Below, piece after piece: positions 1 through 8,622 of a stretch of DNA of 64,000 nucleotides (the stretch's first letter is position 1; the number at the start of each line of letters is the position of its first letter). Below the pieces are notes generated by a model that worked only from the letters and a program-made list of their open reading frames with translations, did no database searches and was not told where the DNA came from. This stretch comes from Pseudomonas sp. RIT-PI-q (GTDB lineage Bacteria; Pseudomonadota; Gammaproteobacteria; Pseudomonadales; Pseudomonadaceae): contig NZ_LHPC01000025.1 of NCBI RefSeq assembly GCF_001297125.1, positions 186,001-250,000 on the forward strand. Direction: 5' to 3'. The position numbers and the translations under genes were made by a program.

Positions 1-189
1 ACCGCCGTCCACCGAATAAAAGCCGCGCGCAATCTACTCAATAGCGTCGCCTGCCTGTGCGTCAAAGAAGCCGAGGGACACGACCTTGAGCATTTCGTCA
101 GTGCAGCGCACATCCTGATCCAGGATGGGTGTGATGCGTTGGATGCGTTGGATGCGTTGGGTTGGAAGCTCGATAAATCCATACGTTAA
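1..189 (+). CDS. C-terminal end of an unidentified protein (5' part outside the window)
   Basis: Frame 1 is open from the first base to a TAA at 187-189 and gives 62 residues. The peptide begins TAVHRIKAARNLLNSVACLC and ends GWKLDKSIR. It is rich in Ala, Leu and acidic residues, as expected of a helical protein. A 9-bp unit (gatgcgttg) repeated three times at 132-158 encodes Asp-Ala-Leu three times. I do not recognise the family; small unknown proteins of this helical type are common in Pseudomonas. The start and most of the gene lie to the left, so no function is offered. Confidence 0.5.
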   Translation, partial: TAVHRIKAARNLLNSVACLCVKEAEGHDLEHFVSAAHILIQDGCDALDALDALGWKLDKSIR

Positions 190-204
190 CGAACCCTGAA
201 AAGC

Positions 205-296
205 ATCGCGGGCAAGCCCGCTCCCACAGTTTCTGAGGCGAACTCGGCATTTGTGTTCGCTGAAAATCCTGTGGGAGCGGGCTTGCCCGCGAAGGC
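205..296. repeat. REP inverted pair (REPIN)
   Basis: Two copies of the Pseudomonas REP palindrome (GTGGGAGCGGGCTTGCCCGC type) face each other, at 205-229 and 269-296, with about 40 bp between them. The pair fills the gap between the converging unknown gene and the GNAT gene. Confidence 0.9.
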
Positions 297-316
297 GTCC
301 TTCCAGGCGCTGAAGA

Positions 317-988
317 TCAGCCGCGGCACTCCGCCAACGTTTTCACTTGCCCCGAATCCGTCTGGTTCTCATCGCTCAACCACTTCTCAAACCCAGCCCC
401 AACCACCGGCCATTCCGAATCCAGAATCGAATACCACGCCGTATCGCGGTTCTGCCCCTTGACCACCATGTGCTGGCGAAACACCCCTTCAAAACTGAAG
501 CCCAGCCGCTCGGCTGCATACTTGGAGCGCGCGTTGCCGTTGTTGCACTTCCATTCCAGGCGTCGGTAACCCAGGGCAAACGATTCCTTGGCCAGCAAAT
601 AAACCGCCTCGGTACTTTTCGGCGAACGCTGCATCGGTGCGCCGAAGGTGACGTGGCCAATCTCGATGCGGCCCTGGGCCGGGACGATCGACATCAGGCT
701 GAGGATGCCTTGCACGTCGCCGCTGGCACGGTCGATGACGCTGAAGAAGTACGGGTCGCTGTTGGCGGCGTGGTTGTTCAGCCAATCGTTGAAGGCGCTG
801 CGCTCGGGGAAGGGCCCGTAAGGCAAATAGTCCCAAAGCTTGGGATCGGAACCGGGGCCTTGCAGGGCTTTCCACAAGCCGTCGGCGTGGCGTGCCGGGT
901 CGAGTTTTTCCAGGCGGATGAAACGTCCTTCGATCGTTTCAACCGACGGTGCCGGGACGCCTTTCCAATCGGCGAGTGAAGTCGACAT
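317..988 (-). CDS. GNAT family N-acetyltransferase (RimJ/RimL-like)
   Basis: This 223-aa protein transfers an acetyl group from acetyl-CoA to an unknown amine, probably in the cytoplasm. The fold is recognisable from IEIGHVTFG (about residues 108-116) and the typical C-terminal block NGNARSKYAAERLGF followed by FEG, which is the acetyl-CoA-binding end of the RimJ/RimL (Acetyltransf_3) branch. ATG at 988 is chosen because AAGGAGA lies just upstream; the frame stays open further back, but that part overlaps the next gene and lacks the domain. It is the last gene of a leftward set behind a second acetyltransferase and a PaiB-like gene, 17 bp after the previous stop. The substrate cannot be read from the sequence. 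Confidence 0.88.
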   Translation of the reverse strand: MSTSLADWKGVPAPSVETIEGRFIRLEKLDPARHADGLWKALQGPGSDPKLWDYLPYGPFPERSAFNDWLNNHAANSDPYFFSVIDRASGDVQGILSLMSIVPAQGRIEIGHVTFGAPMQRSPKSTEAVYLLAKESFALGYRRLEWKCNNGNARSKYAAERLGFSFEGVFRQHMVVKGQNRDTAWYSILDSEWPVVGAGFEKWLSDENQTDSGQVKTLAECRG

Positions 989-1005
989 GCTGTTCTCCTT
1001 GAACC

Positions 1006-1452
1006 TTAAATGGCTTTGCGAAACTGGATGAAACCGGGGCGTTCGGCGATGCGCTCGTAGAGCTGGATCGCCGTGGCGTTGCTTTCGTGAGTCAGCCAGT
1101 GGACCTTGCAGCAACCGTCTTCTTTGGCGGTGGTGTAGACGAATTCGATCAGCTTGCGGCCGACGCCGGTGCCACGGGTTTCGGGCGTCACCAGCAAGTC
1201 TTGCAGGTAGCAGGAGTTTTCGATGCTCCAGTTCGAACGATGGTAGATGAAATGCACCAGGCCCAACGCTTTGCCGTCGGCCCAGGCGAGGGCGGCGTGC
1301 GTTGGTTCGCTCGGGTCGAGCATACGCTGCCAGGTGCTTTGGGTGACGGCGTCCGGCAGTTCGGTGTTGTAGAAGCGCAAATAGGCCTGCCACAACGGCA
1401 GCCACGCGGCGTGGTCATCGGCGCTGACCTGGCGAATCTCGATCTGACTCAT
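1006..1452 (-). CDS. GNAT family N-acetyltransferase (small)
   Basis: This is a 148-aa single-domain GNAT enzyme. The pyrophosphate-binding motif A is clear as TRGTGVGRKL (about residues 92-101), and the C-terminal HESNATAIQLYER block is the usual GNAT motif B region. The start at 1452 is preferred over the ATG at 1458: AAGGA (1459-1463) is separated by six bases from the former and abuts the latter. The upstream PaiB-like gene stops at 1455, so translation is probably coupled. The substrate is unknown. The pairing of a PaiB-like protein with acetyltransferases recalls the Bacillus paiA-paiB pair, in which PaiA acetylates polyamines; this is only an analogy. Confidence 0.88.
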   Translation of the reverse strand: MSQIEIRQVSADDHAAWLPLWQAYLRFYNTELPDAVTQSTWQRMLDPSEPTHAALAWADGKALGLVHFIYHRSNWSIENSCYLQDLLVTPETRGTGVGRKLIEFVYTTAKEDGCCKVHWLTHESNATAIQLYERIAERPGFIQFRKAI

Positions 1453-1454
1453 GT

Positions 1455-2084
1455 TCATTCCTTAAGCATCAAGTGGGCGAGGGCCTGGTCGTGCGCATCC
1501 GGGCTGGCGGCGAGCCCCTCACGCACACCGGCGATGTCTGTGGCATTGCGGTTCTGGCTGAGCTTGCGTTTGCCTTCCAGGCGCTGGATCGGCAAGGCAA
1601 AACCGACGATAGCCTTGAGCATGCCATCGATGTAGTCGGCGGGTGCGTCAGCGACTTTCCACGGCAGGGCGCGACCGGCTTCATGGCGATCGGTCAAGGC
1701 GCTGACCAGCGTGAGCAGGCGATCGGCATCGGTGAACACTTCGGCGCTGCCGTAGGCGTGCACGGCGACGTAGTTCCAGGTCGGCACGTGTTTACCGTGC
1801 TCGGCTTTGCTGGGGTAAAACCCCGGGCTGACGTAAGCATCGGCGCCGGCAAAAATCACCAGCGCTTCAGCGCCATTCTGCAGTTCTTTCCACTGCGGAT
1901 TGGCCTTGGCGAAGTGGCCGTAGAGGGTGCCATTCGGCCCTTCTTCAGTGTTCAGCAGCAACGGCAGATGACTGGCTTGCAGGCCTTGTTCGCCATGGGT
2001 GACCAGCAGGGCGAGGCGGGTGCCGGGTATCTGTTGCTGCAGTTCGTGCAAATCTTTGATGGCAAAGTAGCTTGGCGTATACAT
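1455..2084 (-). CDS. PaiB-like FMN-binding negative transcriptional regulator
   Basis: The 209-aa protein matches the PaiB family (flavin-reductase-like split barrel). Supporting segments are the N-terminal MYTPSYFAIKD, SHLPLLL, GHFAKANPQW, the YVSPGFYPSK stretch and TWNYVAVHAYG, which line the FMN-type pocket in this family. The start at MYTPS (2084) is the family-typical one and has AAGGGA eight bases upstream; the frame stays open to 2162 without a better site. The gene leads a leftward set with two acetyltransferases and is divergent from a MocR-type regulator 90 bp away, which is the obvious candidate controller. Bacillus PaiB represses protease and sporulation genes; here only the fold is certain. 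Confidence 0.88.
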   Translation of the reverse strand: MYTPSYFAIKDLHELQQQIPGTRLALLVTHGEQGLQASHLPLLLNTEEGPNGTLYGHFAKANPQWKELQNGAEALVIFAGADAYVSPGFYPSKAEHGKHVPTWNYVAVHAYGSAEVFTDADRLLTLVSALTDRHEAGRALPWKVADAPADYIDGMLKAIVGFALPIQRLEGKRKLSQNRNATDIAGVREGLAASPDAHDQALAHLMLKE

Positions 2085-2174
2085 GGAAATATCCCTTGGC
2101 GAATGTCTGCATCCTAGGCAGGCTATTGGTCTGTTGTAAGAGCCATTAACGACCAATTTCATAGGTCCATTGCC

Positions 2175-3725
2175 ATGACCAGCGAACCGCTGTCCCTGTC
2201 GTTCAACCCGGCGGGTATCGAACTCGATCGCCGCCAGGGCCTGAGTCGTCAGCTGTACCAGGCGTTACGCGTGCGGGTGCTGGACGGACGACTGGCCAGC
2301 GGCACGCGGTTACCTGCCAGTCGGGATCTGGCGGCGGCGTTGGCTATTTCACGCAACAGCGTGGTCCGTGCCTATGACCAGCTCTATGCCGAAGGCTTCA
2401 TCGAGGGGCGGGTCGGCGACGGGACCTATGTCGCGCAATTGCCGCAACGTGCGTTGCCGGTAAAAAAACTATCCACAAAAGTATCCACAGGGTTGTCAAC
2501 AGGGTTACCCACAGCCTTATCCACAAATTGGCTGGATTTACCTGTTGTTTCATCCAGTAAAGTTATCCACAGCGGTGCGTTGGCGCGGGTTGAAAAGAAC
2601 CATTTGCCGACGCCACCGAGTGGTCCGCCTCGGGCATTTCGGGTCGGTGTTCCAGCGTTCGACCTGTTTCCTTTCGAGGTTTGGGCCAAGCTGAATGCGG
2701 CGTTCTGGCGCAAACCGGATTTGCAGCAGCTGTGTTACGGCGACCCGGCGGGTGACGCTCGCTTACGCGGATTGATTGCCGCGTACTTGCGCAGTTCGCG
2801 GGGCATGCAATGCACGGCTGAGCAAATAGTGATCACCAGTGGCGCGCAGCAGGGGATTAGCCTTTGTGCACAGCTGCTGGTGGAGCCGGGCGACGGCGTG
2901 GCGATTGAAAATCCGGGGTATCGGGCCGCCGGCCATGCGTTCGCCGTGGCCGGGGCGCGATTGCACGGGGTGGCGGTGGACAGTGAAGGCATCGACTGCA
3001 CCGAATTGGCGGGGCTCGGCGATTGTCGTCTGGCTTACGTGACGCCGTCGCACCAGTACCCGACGGGCGTGGTCATGAGCCTGGCGCGGCGCCTGGAGTT
3101 GCTGGCCTGGGCCGAACGCAGCGAAGGCTGGATCGTCGAGGACGATTACGACGGCGAGTACCGTTACAGCGGCGCACCGCTGGCGCCGTTGGCGGCACTC
3201 GATCGTCATGGTCGGGTTCTGTACGTCGGGACATTTGGCAAAGTCGCGTTTCCGGCATTGCGCCTCGGTTATCTGGTGCTGCCACCGGGATTGGTGGACG
3301 CGTTCGCACAACGCCGCGCGGTCGACGTGCGCCATTCTGAAGTGAGTACCCAGGCGGTGATGGCCGAGTTCATCGCCACCGGGCATTTTCAGCGCCATAT
3401 CCGGCGCATGCGCCGTGCCGCGTTGAGTCGGCGCAATTGTTTGTTGGCCCATTGGCCGGCGAACATCGAGGGCGTAGGCAGCTTGCCAAGTGTCGCAGCC
3501 GGTTTGCACCTGACGGTCTCGGTGAGCAGCGTTGCCCGGGAGCGGGAGCTGATCGAGAAGGCCGAAAGCGTCGGCGTCGAAGTCAATGGCTTAAGCAGCT
3601 ACTGGTTGCCCGACTCGCAGACGCCGCTGGATCAGCGCGCCGGGCTGGTGCTGGGATTTGCTGCCGTGCCAGAGCCGGCGATCGAAGGGGCTCTGGCACG
3701 ATTGCGTAAAGTCTGGTGTGACTGA
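2175..3725 (+). CDS. MocR/PdxR-type GntR regulator with aminotransferase-like domain
   Basis: At 516 aa this has the full MocR architecture. An N-terminal GntR winged helix (about 20-90, with RLPASRDLAAALAISRNSVV) is followed by a linker of about 60 residues and a fold-type-I aminotransferase domain (about 155-510). The PLP-binding lysine is probably Lys356 in GTFGKVAFPALRLGY. Such proteins sense PLP or PLP adducts and control the divergent neighbour, here the PaiB/GNAT set. The linker (residues 98-118) is a repeat of Leu/Val-Ser-Thr in four-residue steps written with codons that are rare in this genome (CTA, GTA, TTA, ACA). At DNA level these are DnaA-box-like 9-mers, described separately. 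Confidence 0.92.
   Translation: MTSEPLSLSFNPAGIELDRRQGLSRQLYQALRVRVLDGRLASGTRLPASRDLAAALAISRNSVVRAYDQLYAEGFIEGRVGDGTYVAQLPQRALPVKKLSTKVSTGLSTGLPTALSTNWLDLPVVSSSKVIHSGALARVEKNHLPTPPSGPPRAFRVGVPAFDLFPFEVWAKLNAAFWRKPDLQQLCYGDPAGDARLRGLIAAYLRSSRGMQCTAEQIVITSGAQQGISLCAQLLVEPGDGVAIENPGYRAAGHAFAVAGARLHGVAVDSEGIDCTELAGLGDCRLAYVTPSHQYPTGVVMSLARRLELLAWAERSEGWIVEDDYDGEYRYSGAPLAPLAALDRHGRVLYVGTFGKVAFPALRLGYLVLPPGLVDAFAQRRAVDVRHSEVSTQAVMAEFIATGHFQRHIRRMRRAALSRRNCLLAHWPANIEGVGSLPSVAAGLHLTVSVSSVARERELIEKAESVGVEVNGLSSYWLPDSQTPLDQRAGLVLGFAAVPEPAIEGALARLRKVWCD
2469..2571 (+). other. DnaA-box-like array, five copies at 12-bp period plus one
   Basis: Same-strand 9-mers resembling TTATCCACA lie at 2469 (CTATCCACA), 2481 (GTATCCACA), 2493 (TTGTCAACA), 2505 (TTACCCACA), 2517 (TTATCCACA, perfect) and 2563 (TTATCCACA, perfect). 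The first five are exactly 12 bp apart and in frame, encoding (L/V)(S/P)T. The sixth is in another frame and encodes Val-Ile-His, so the 9-mer is kept although the peptide differs. There is no dnaA, dnaN or rpmH nearby, so this is not the normal origin. It could titrate or load DnaA, or be a chance product of a repetitive linker. Confidence 0.6.
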
Positions 3726-6700
3726 TCAAGGCGCTATGTTCGGCTCGGGTGCCAGAAACAGATCCCGCACCGCCGGATCAGTGATCCTGCGCAGTGCATT
3801 GTCTACCGCGTCGAAGGTGCTCAGTTCCTGACGTGTCGTGGCCGGCAGTTCCTGCAAATACGCATCGGCCAACTTCAGGTGCGCGGCCGTGGATTTATCG
3901 CCAGCGTCGGTCAGATGGTCGTAATGAAAGTGCGCGACCCACACCACCTTGTTCTGGCGTGTCTTGTCGAGAATCCGGTATTCCTGAAAGTAGTCCTTAC
4001 GCTGTTGGGTCTTGATGCGACCGCGCACATCTTTGACGATCTCGACCTGGTCGTTATCGCTCAGCCATTTCAGGTAAGTCTCCCTCGGTTTTCGTCCCAT
4101 CAGCATGGCGCCGTAGACACTGATGCCTTCACGCCGGGCTCTCGCGGCGCCTTCGCGTAACTCTGAGGTCAGGCTCGCCACTGGAAACTCAGCGCCCCTG
4201 CGGGTCAATACCGCCTCAACTTCTTCGGCGGCCTGTTCGAGGCGGGTGGCCTGTTGATCGAACAGGTCTTTCATGTCCGCTGGAATGCGCGAAGGGCGCT
4301 GGGCGTCGGTGCGAGTGCGTTGGATAAATGCATCGAGTTCGCTATTCAGGTCGAGCCCGTTAGCGACGATGCTGGAGTCGTCCGACGTCGTCGGTTGCAC
4401 GGGGCGCCTGTTGACCATTTTGACGATGGGCACGGCGTCTCTGACCTCCGTTTCGGTCGACGGCGTCTTTTCCACTTTCACAACCCGTGGCCGGGATTTG
4501 CTCACCTTGCCGATGGCGCGTGAAGTGGAGGGCACCGGCTCGAGTCTCGCCATCGCGGCGACCGGTGTTTCTTCAGTTTCCGGCAGCAACTTGAGCAGTC
4601 GGCTGCGCGCCAGTTGATGAAATTTGCCCACCAGCGCCTGAACTCGCTTGAACCGGACTGGCTCCAGCTGATCGGGCGAATTGATCGACAGATCCTGCAG
4701 ACGTCGTTCGGCGTCTGCCAAACGATCCACCAGAGCGGTGAGCTGCTCGATATTCAGTGCCGGGTTGTTGGCAGGTCGTTTGGTCCGCTGCTCGATCAGT
4801 GTGTGACCTGCGTCGGCTGCATTGTCGAAACTCTCTACGACACGTTGGCGTATCTGACCCACGTCGCTGCCGGGCACCTCACGCAGGCAGAGCTCGGTCG
4901 ACATGCCGATTTCATTGGCTTCAAAGTCATAGTGAGAGAATGACGGCAGTAACCTTCGCAGGTCGTCGGCGACTTTACGCGTGGTCCCGGTATGGCTCAT
5001 TAACCGGTCCAGTGAGGCCTGCAGCCGACCGAGACGGTCGATCATTGCATCGCTCACGGCGATGGCCTTTTGTGCGGCCGCCATTTGCACGGCACGCGTC
5101 CTTGTTTCCGCAGGTTCCGACTGGCTGAATTGAGGCGCAACGATCTTTGCGTATTCGCGTAACTTCATGCGCATCCAGCCGCTCAGGTAGCGATGCTGTT
5201 CGACGGTCAAGCGCATCAGTTGAGATTGATAAAACACGCCTGCGCCGCCGGCTTCGCGCCATTTTTCCAGATTGTCCAGCGCCTGACCGTAGCCATTGGC
5301 AAGCTCATCGGATTTTGCAATGTAAGTGGCGATGGCTTCCTCGGACATCGTGGTTAACGGGTCAGTGCTATCCAGGGGTTTCAAGGCTTCGTCCAGGCTG
5401 GCTTTTCGAGTGGTTTCCAGTTCAATAAACCGATGCAATGCCGCCCACGCGTCGTCCTTTTTCCTGGCCTTCTCACGCCGCAGGGCTTCGATCCTGCCGG
5501 TCGGCCCACCACCACGTAAGCGCAGCTTTAAATCCCAGTGCCAGCGATGTTCGCCGTCGTCGTACTTCACACCGAAACCGGACCGCGAGGGATCATTCGG
5601 GTCCACGATGAAGACCGGTTCGTCCACTTCGGCGCTGACCTGAAACCAGCGCTCACCGACCTTGGCGTACAGCTTTCCCTCGAGTTCGTGGAGGTGATTG
5701 GCGTTGGGGCTAGCGCCCTCTGGCAGATTCGGGGCGGGTACTTGGAATCGATTGATCTGCTGGGAAAATTGCGCCCCCGCATTGATACGGCCCAGTGTCG
5801 CGGGTGCCAGGGTCGAGAGATGAGTCGTGGGCAGTTCGGCGCTTAATGGCGTTGTTTCATGGGTGACGATCGGAGCCTTTGTAGGCGGTGGAGCAATGAA
5901 TGGCGGCTCTTCCTTGAGCAGGCCTTTCGCCACAGCGCTTTCGTGGAAGGGACTAGACAGCCAGATGCGCCGTGTCGCGACCCTTTGGGTCAGCAGGATG
6001 CCCAGGGTCAGCAACACATCGCCGATCGAGGACCATTGCACGGCGGTGTTACCACGTTCATTGGCGTCCAGGGCTTGTTGAATCTGATTGATGCTTTGCC
6101 AGACCCAGCCCGCGGTGCCCGCCGAGCCGCTGAGGAAGTTCGCCGCCACACTGAACATGGCCCAGCCGCTGTCCGCCAGCAACGTCCAGCGACGCTCGGC
6201 ATTGGACGTGGATTGGCGGTCGGCGAGCTCGGCCATGGCCTGGCTGTTGTGCGTGAACAGGGTCGCGAGAATGTCGCCGTCCAGCGGCGTGTTCGCCAAC
6301 TCGATGGACGCGCTCAGGTCGAGGTGGATAAAGGGCTCGAAGGCCAGTTCGGTAATGGTCCAGGGCGAAGGGATGCCGCTGGAAAATACATACTGGGCAT
6401 AGTCGAAACTCAACGCCCGGTCGGGCAGCCAGGCCAGTATCGAATCACGCAGTTCGCCCGGCTGATAAAACGCGTACAGCATGTTTTGCTCGGAAGGGAA
6501 CTGGCGCAGCGGTTGATCCAGCAGCGGTTGATAGAGCAGACACGGGCCGTGTTGGCCCTCGCGCGGGCCGATGATGTACGTGTTGGCGACGGTGTCTGGT
6601 GTGTTGCCAAGTCGGTAGCGAGGCATGAATGCCAGTGGACGGATTTGCACTGGCCATTCGCGGGTGGGTGATTTTTTTTCGATCGATTCCATCAGCTGGC

Positions 6701-8318
6701 GCACCCGACGGTAACCCTGCTCATCGACATCGCCCCGACGCTGGAGTTTGCACTCCAGCGCCAGCAGCGGCAGGAGAATCGGCAGCTGACGACAGTATCG
6801 GATCTTGTGGCGCCGGGCCTGCACCGGGTCGTCGATGAGTGTGCGCTTGATCAGCTGCGGATAGATTTCACCGACGTTCACTTGGTTGGCCATGCGCAAC
6901 AGGAACGAGACGGTTATCCAGTCTGGCGCGGCTGTGCCGTCGGCATAGGCGACCGTCGCGCTGTAGGGGCGGGTGTTTTGCAGGGCGAATTCGGCGAGGG
7001 TCTCGACGCTGCGGTTGTGCGGGTCGGGCAGGGTGAAACTGCCGGCTTCGAAACTGTGGGTAATGGTGATCCGGATGTCATCCAGTCGCAGCGTCGTCGC
7101 GTCTTCGCCGGGCCTGTCCGTGATAATCGCAGCGCAGATTTTCTGCTGGGCGTAAGCATGGATGAGGGGGATTTCGCTGACGTTGAAGACGTCACTGTTG
7201 GCTTCACCCCTGAGGCTTCCCAAATCCGTCAGGTAGCTGCTGTAGGTCTGGATATCGTCAAGTGAGCTCGCCAATAGCCACTCGGGGATCGCGCTATCCA
7301 GCTGTTCGACGCGCGCCTTGTCGGCGACGGTGAGCGTGGCGCTTGCCGCCTGCCTGGAAATCAATCCGCCCAGGGGCGAGCGACTGGCCGGGCCGAGCGC
7401 ATCGATGGAGTCGAGCTGGCAACCTACCAAGGCCCAGACCAGGGCGTCGAAAATGTTACCCTCGGGTTCGTAGAGCCGCCACTTCAGGCTCTGGCCGCTC
7501 AGATCGATGTCGATCCGTGCGGGGAGGACGGCCCCCAGTTGCGCCATCGAACTAAATGTTTCGTAGCCATTGGAGAGGGTGTACATCACGATCAACTCGC
7601 GGCTGCCCAGTGTCGCGGTCAAAACCAGTGCACCGGACAGCATCAGGTGTCGGGTTCTATTGGCTTCTGCCAATTCAAAGGCAAGATCGAGGTCCAGCAG
7701 GCAGGCGCGAATGTTCGTCAGACCGCTGTCGGAGGTCGGGCGTAATGCCTTGTCGGGGTGTTGCGAAATCAGTCGCGCCAGGGTGCATTCATGCGCGTCC
7801 CAGCCATTCACGGACTGGACGTTCAGGGCGTCTTTCAGGGTGTCGGAGAGGACTTGCCAGCGCGGTTGTTTTTCCGTGGTTTCGTTCCAGTAATCCAGCT
7901 GGCTCTGTTCGAATCCCTTGAACAGCATCGGCGCGTGCTCGTTCAGCAGGGTGGTGATGGCGTCCATGCTGATGGGCAGATGGATCGGTTCGGGGGAGCG
8001 GGGCGTGAGGGTCAGAAAGTGTTCGCCTTCGATGTAGTTGGCGAACTCCTGGGTGAAGGCCTGACGCGCCAACGCGTGGGTCAGCGATTCGAAATGGCTG
8101 CTGTGGGTGATGAGTTCTTCACCTTGTTGGCGCCATATTGGGGACATCAGCATGGCGTTGTCGGGGTCGATCTGCTGATCGGGGAAGGTCTTTTTCAGGG
8201 CCTGGCGTAAAAGCTGAGCAGCGGCGTCGTGCAGGGTTGGACCGTCACTGGTCAGTTCTACCAGGCGGCTTTTGTTCAGCAACAAGGGTGCGGTGGGCGT
8301 TGGGATTGTTTCGCTCAT
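3726..8318 (-). CDS. Giant DUF6543/'dermonecrotic toxin domain'-type protein, copy A
   Basis: The protein has about 1,530 aa and is a paralogue of the next gene. Both share YIxGEHFLT (about 115), DYWN, NGWDA and RACLxDLD (about 225). Further shared blocks are IRPLAF..IGPR..GPCLLY.PLL with ILAWLPD and YSQYVF/YAQYVF (about 590-670), a hydrophobic stretch (about 730-790), WF.V then LRLRGGG (about 900-960), a long charged coiled-coil region (about 965-1300), and a C-terminal block ending AHFHYD...AAHLK (about 1450-1480). Proteins of this layout are annotated in Pseudomonas as dermonecrotic-toxin-domain or DUF6543 proteins; activity is unproven. No signal peptide is seen. The ATG at 8318 has only a weak ribosome site; a TTG at 8372 is the alternative. 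The target and any immunity partner are unknown. Confidence 0.8.
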   Translation of the reverse strand: MSETIPTPTAPLLLNKSRLVELTSDGPTLHDAAAQLLRQALKKTFPDQQIDPDNAMLMSPIWRQQGEELITHSSHFESLTHALARQAFTQEFANYIEGEHFLTLTPRSPEPIHLPISMDAITTLLNEHAPMLFKGFEQSQLDYWNETTEKQPRWQVLSDTLKDALNVQSVNGWDAHECTLARLISQHPDKALRPTSDSGLTNIRACLLDLDLAFELAEANRTRHLMLSGALVLTATLGSRELIVMYTLSNGYETFSSMAQLGAVLPARIDIDLSGQSLKWRLYEPEGNIFDALVWALVGCQLDSIDALGPASRSPLGGLISRQAASATLTVADKARVEQLDSAIPEWLLASSLDDIQTYSSYLTDLGSLRGEANSDVFNVSEIPLIHAYAQQKICAAIITDRPGEDATTLRLDDIRITITHSFEAGSFTLPDPHNRSVETLAEFALQNTRPYSATVAYADGTAAPDWITVSFLLRMANQVNVGEIYPQLIKRTLIDDPVQARRHKIRYCRQLPILLPLLALECKLQRRGDVDEQGYRRVRQLMESIEKKSPTREWPVQIRPLAFMPRYRLGNTPDTVANTYIIGPREGQHGPCLLYQPLLDQPLRQFPSEQNMLYAFYQPGELRDSILAWLPDRALSFDYAQYVFSSGIPSPWTITELAFEPFIHLDLSASIELANTPLDGDILATLFTHNSQAMAELADRQSTSNAERRWTLLADSGWAMFSVAANFLSGSAGTAGWVWQSINQIQQALDANERGNTAVQWSSIGDVLLTLGILLTQRVATRRIWLSSPFHESAVAKGLLKEEPPFIAPPPTKAPIVTHETTPLSAELPTTHLSTLAPATLGRINAGAQFSQQINRFQVPAPNLPEGASPNANHLHELEGKLYAKVGERWFQVSAEVDEPVFIVDPNDPSRSGFGVKYDDGEHRWHWDLKLRLRGGGPTGRIEALRREKARKKDDAWAALHRFIELETTRKASLDEALKPLDSTDPLTTMSEEAIATYIAKSDELANGYGQALDNLEKWREAGGAGVFYQSQLMRLTVEQHRYLSGWMRMKLREYAKIVAPQFSQSEPAETRTRAVQMAAAQKAIAVSDAMIDRLGRLQASLDRLMSHTGTTRKVADDLRRLLPSFSHYDFEANEIGMSTELCLREVPGSDVGQIRQRVVESFDNAADAGHTLIEQRTKRPANNPALNIEQLTALVDRLADAERRLQDLSINSPDQLEPVRFKRVQALVGKFHQLARSRLLKLLPETEETPVAAMARLEPVPSTSRAIGKVSKSRPRVVKVEKTPSTETEVRDAVPIVKMVNRRPVQPTTSDDSSIVANGLDLNSELDAFIQRTRTDAQRPSRIPADMKDLFDQQATRLEQAAEEVEAVLTRRGAEFPVASLTSELREGAARARREGISVYGAMLMGRKPRETYLKWLSDNDQVEIVKDVRGRIKTQQRKDYFQEYRILDKTRQNKVVWVAHFHYDHLTDAGDKSTAAHLKLADAYLQELPATTRQELSTFDAVDNALRRITDPAVRDLFLAPEPNIAP

Positions 8319-8518
8319 GAGTTCGGAACCGGTTGGGGATGGGCGTGGCGGCAGTTGCCGTCCGTGATCCAAAGTACCCAGGCGCCGGTGGGCTCAGGTG
8401 GTAGATATGTATAGGTCTGGAAAAATTGGGCGGGGCATATCCGTTTCTGCGGTAACGGCGGCTACCGCGGCATCCTTGCCGCGGTGCCCCCTGTGCAACA
8501 CCTGAAAAACACTGCCCC

Positions 8519-8620
8519 CTGTAGGAGCGAGCTCGCTCGCGATGGACCCACAGGCACCGCGTTTATCCTGTTAAAACGCGCCATCATTGACGTTCTTCGC
8601 GAGCAAGCTCGCTCCTACAG
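8519..8620. repeat. REP inverted pair (REPIN)
   Basis: CTGTAGGAGCGAGCTCGCTC at 8519 and its inverted partner ending at 8620 form a REP pair of the 'TGTAGGAGCGAG' subtype. It ends two bases before the stop codon of the giant protein copy B (8623-8625). The rest of the 8319-8622 gap holds one GC palindrome (CCGCGG...CCGCGG, about 8465-8484) and nothing else that I recognise. Confidence 0.9.
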
Positions 8621-8622
8621 GC

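Noticed and set aside
2469..2571. The DnaA-like boxes as a chromosomal replication origin
   Set aside because: dnaA, dnaN, gyrB, rpmH and other origin genes are absent, there is no AT-rich unwinding region beside the boxes, and the boxes are inside a coding frame. I kept only the idea of a DnaA-binding cluster.
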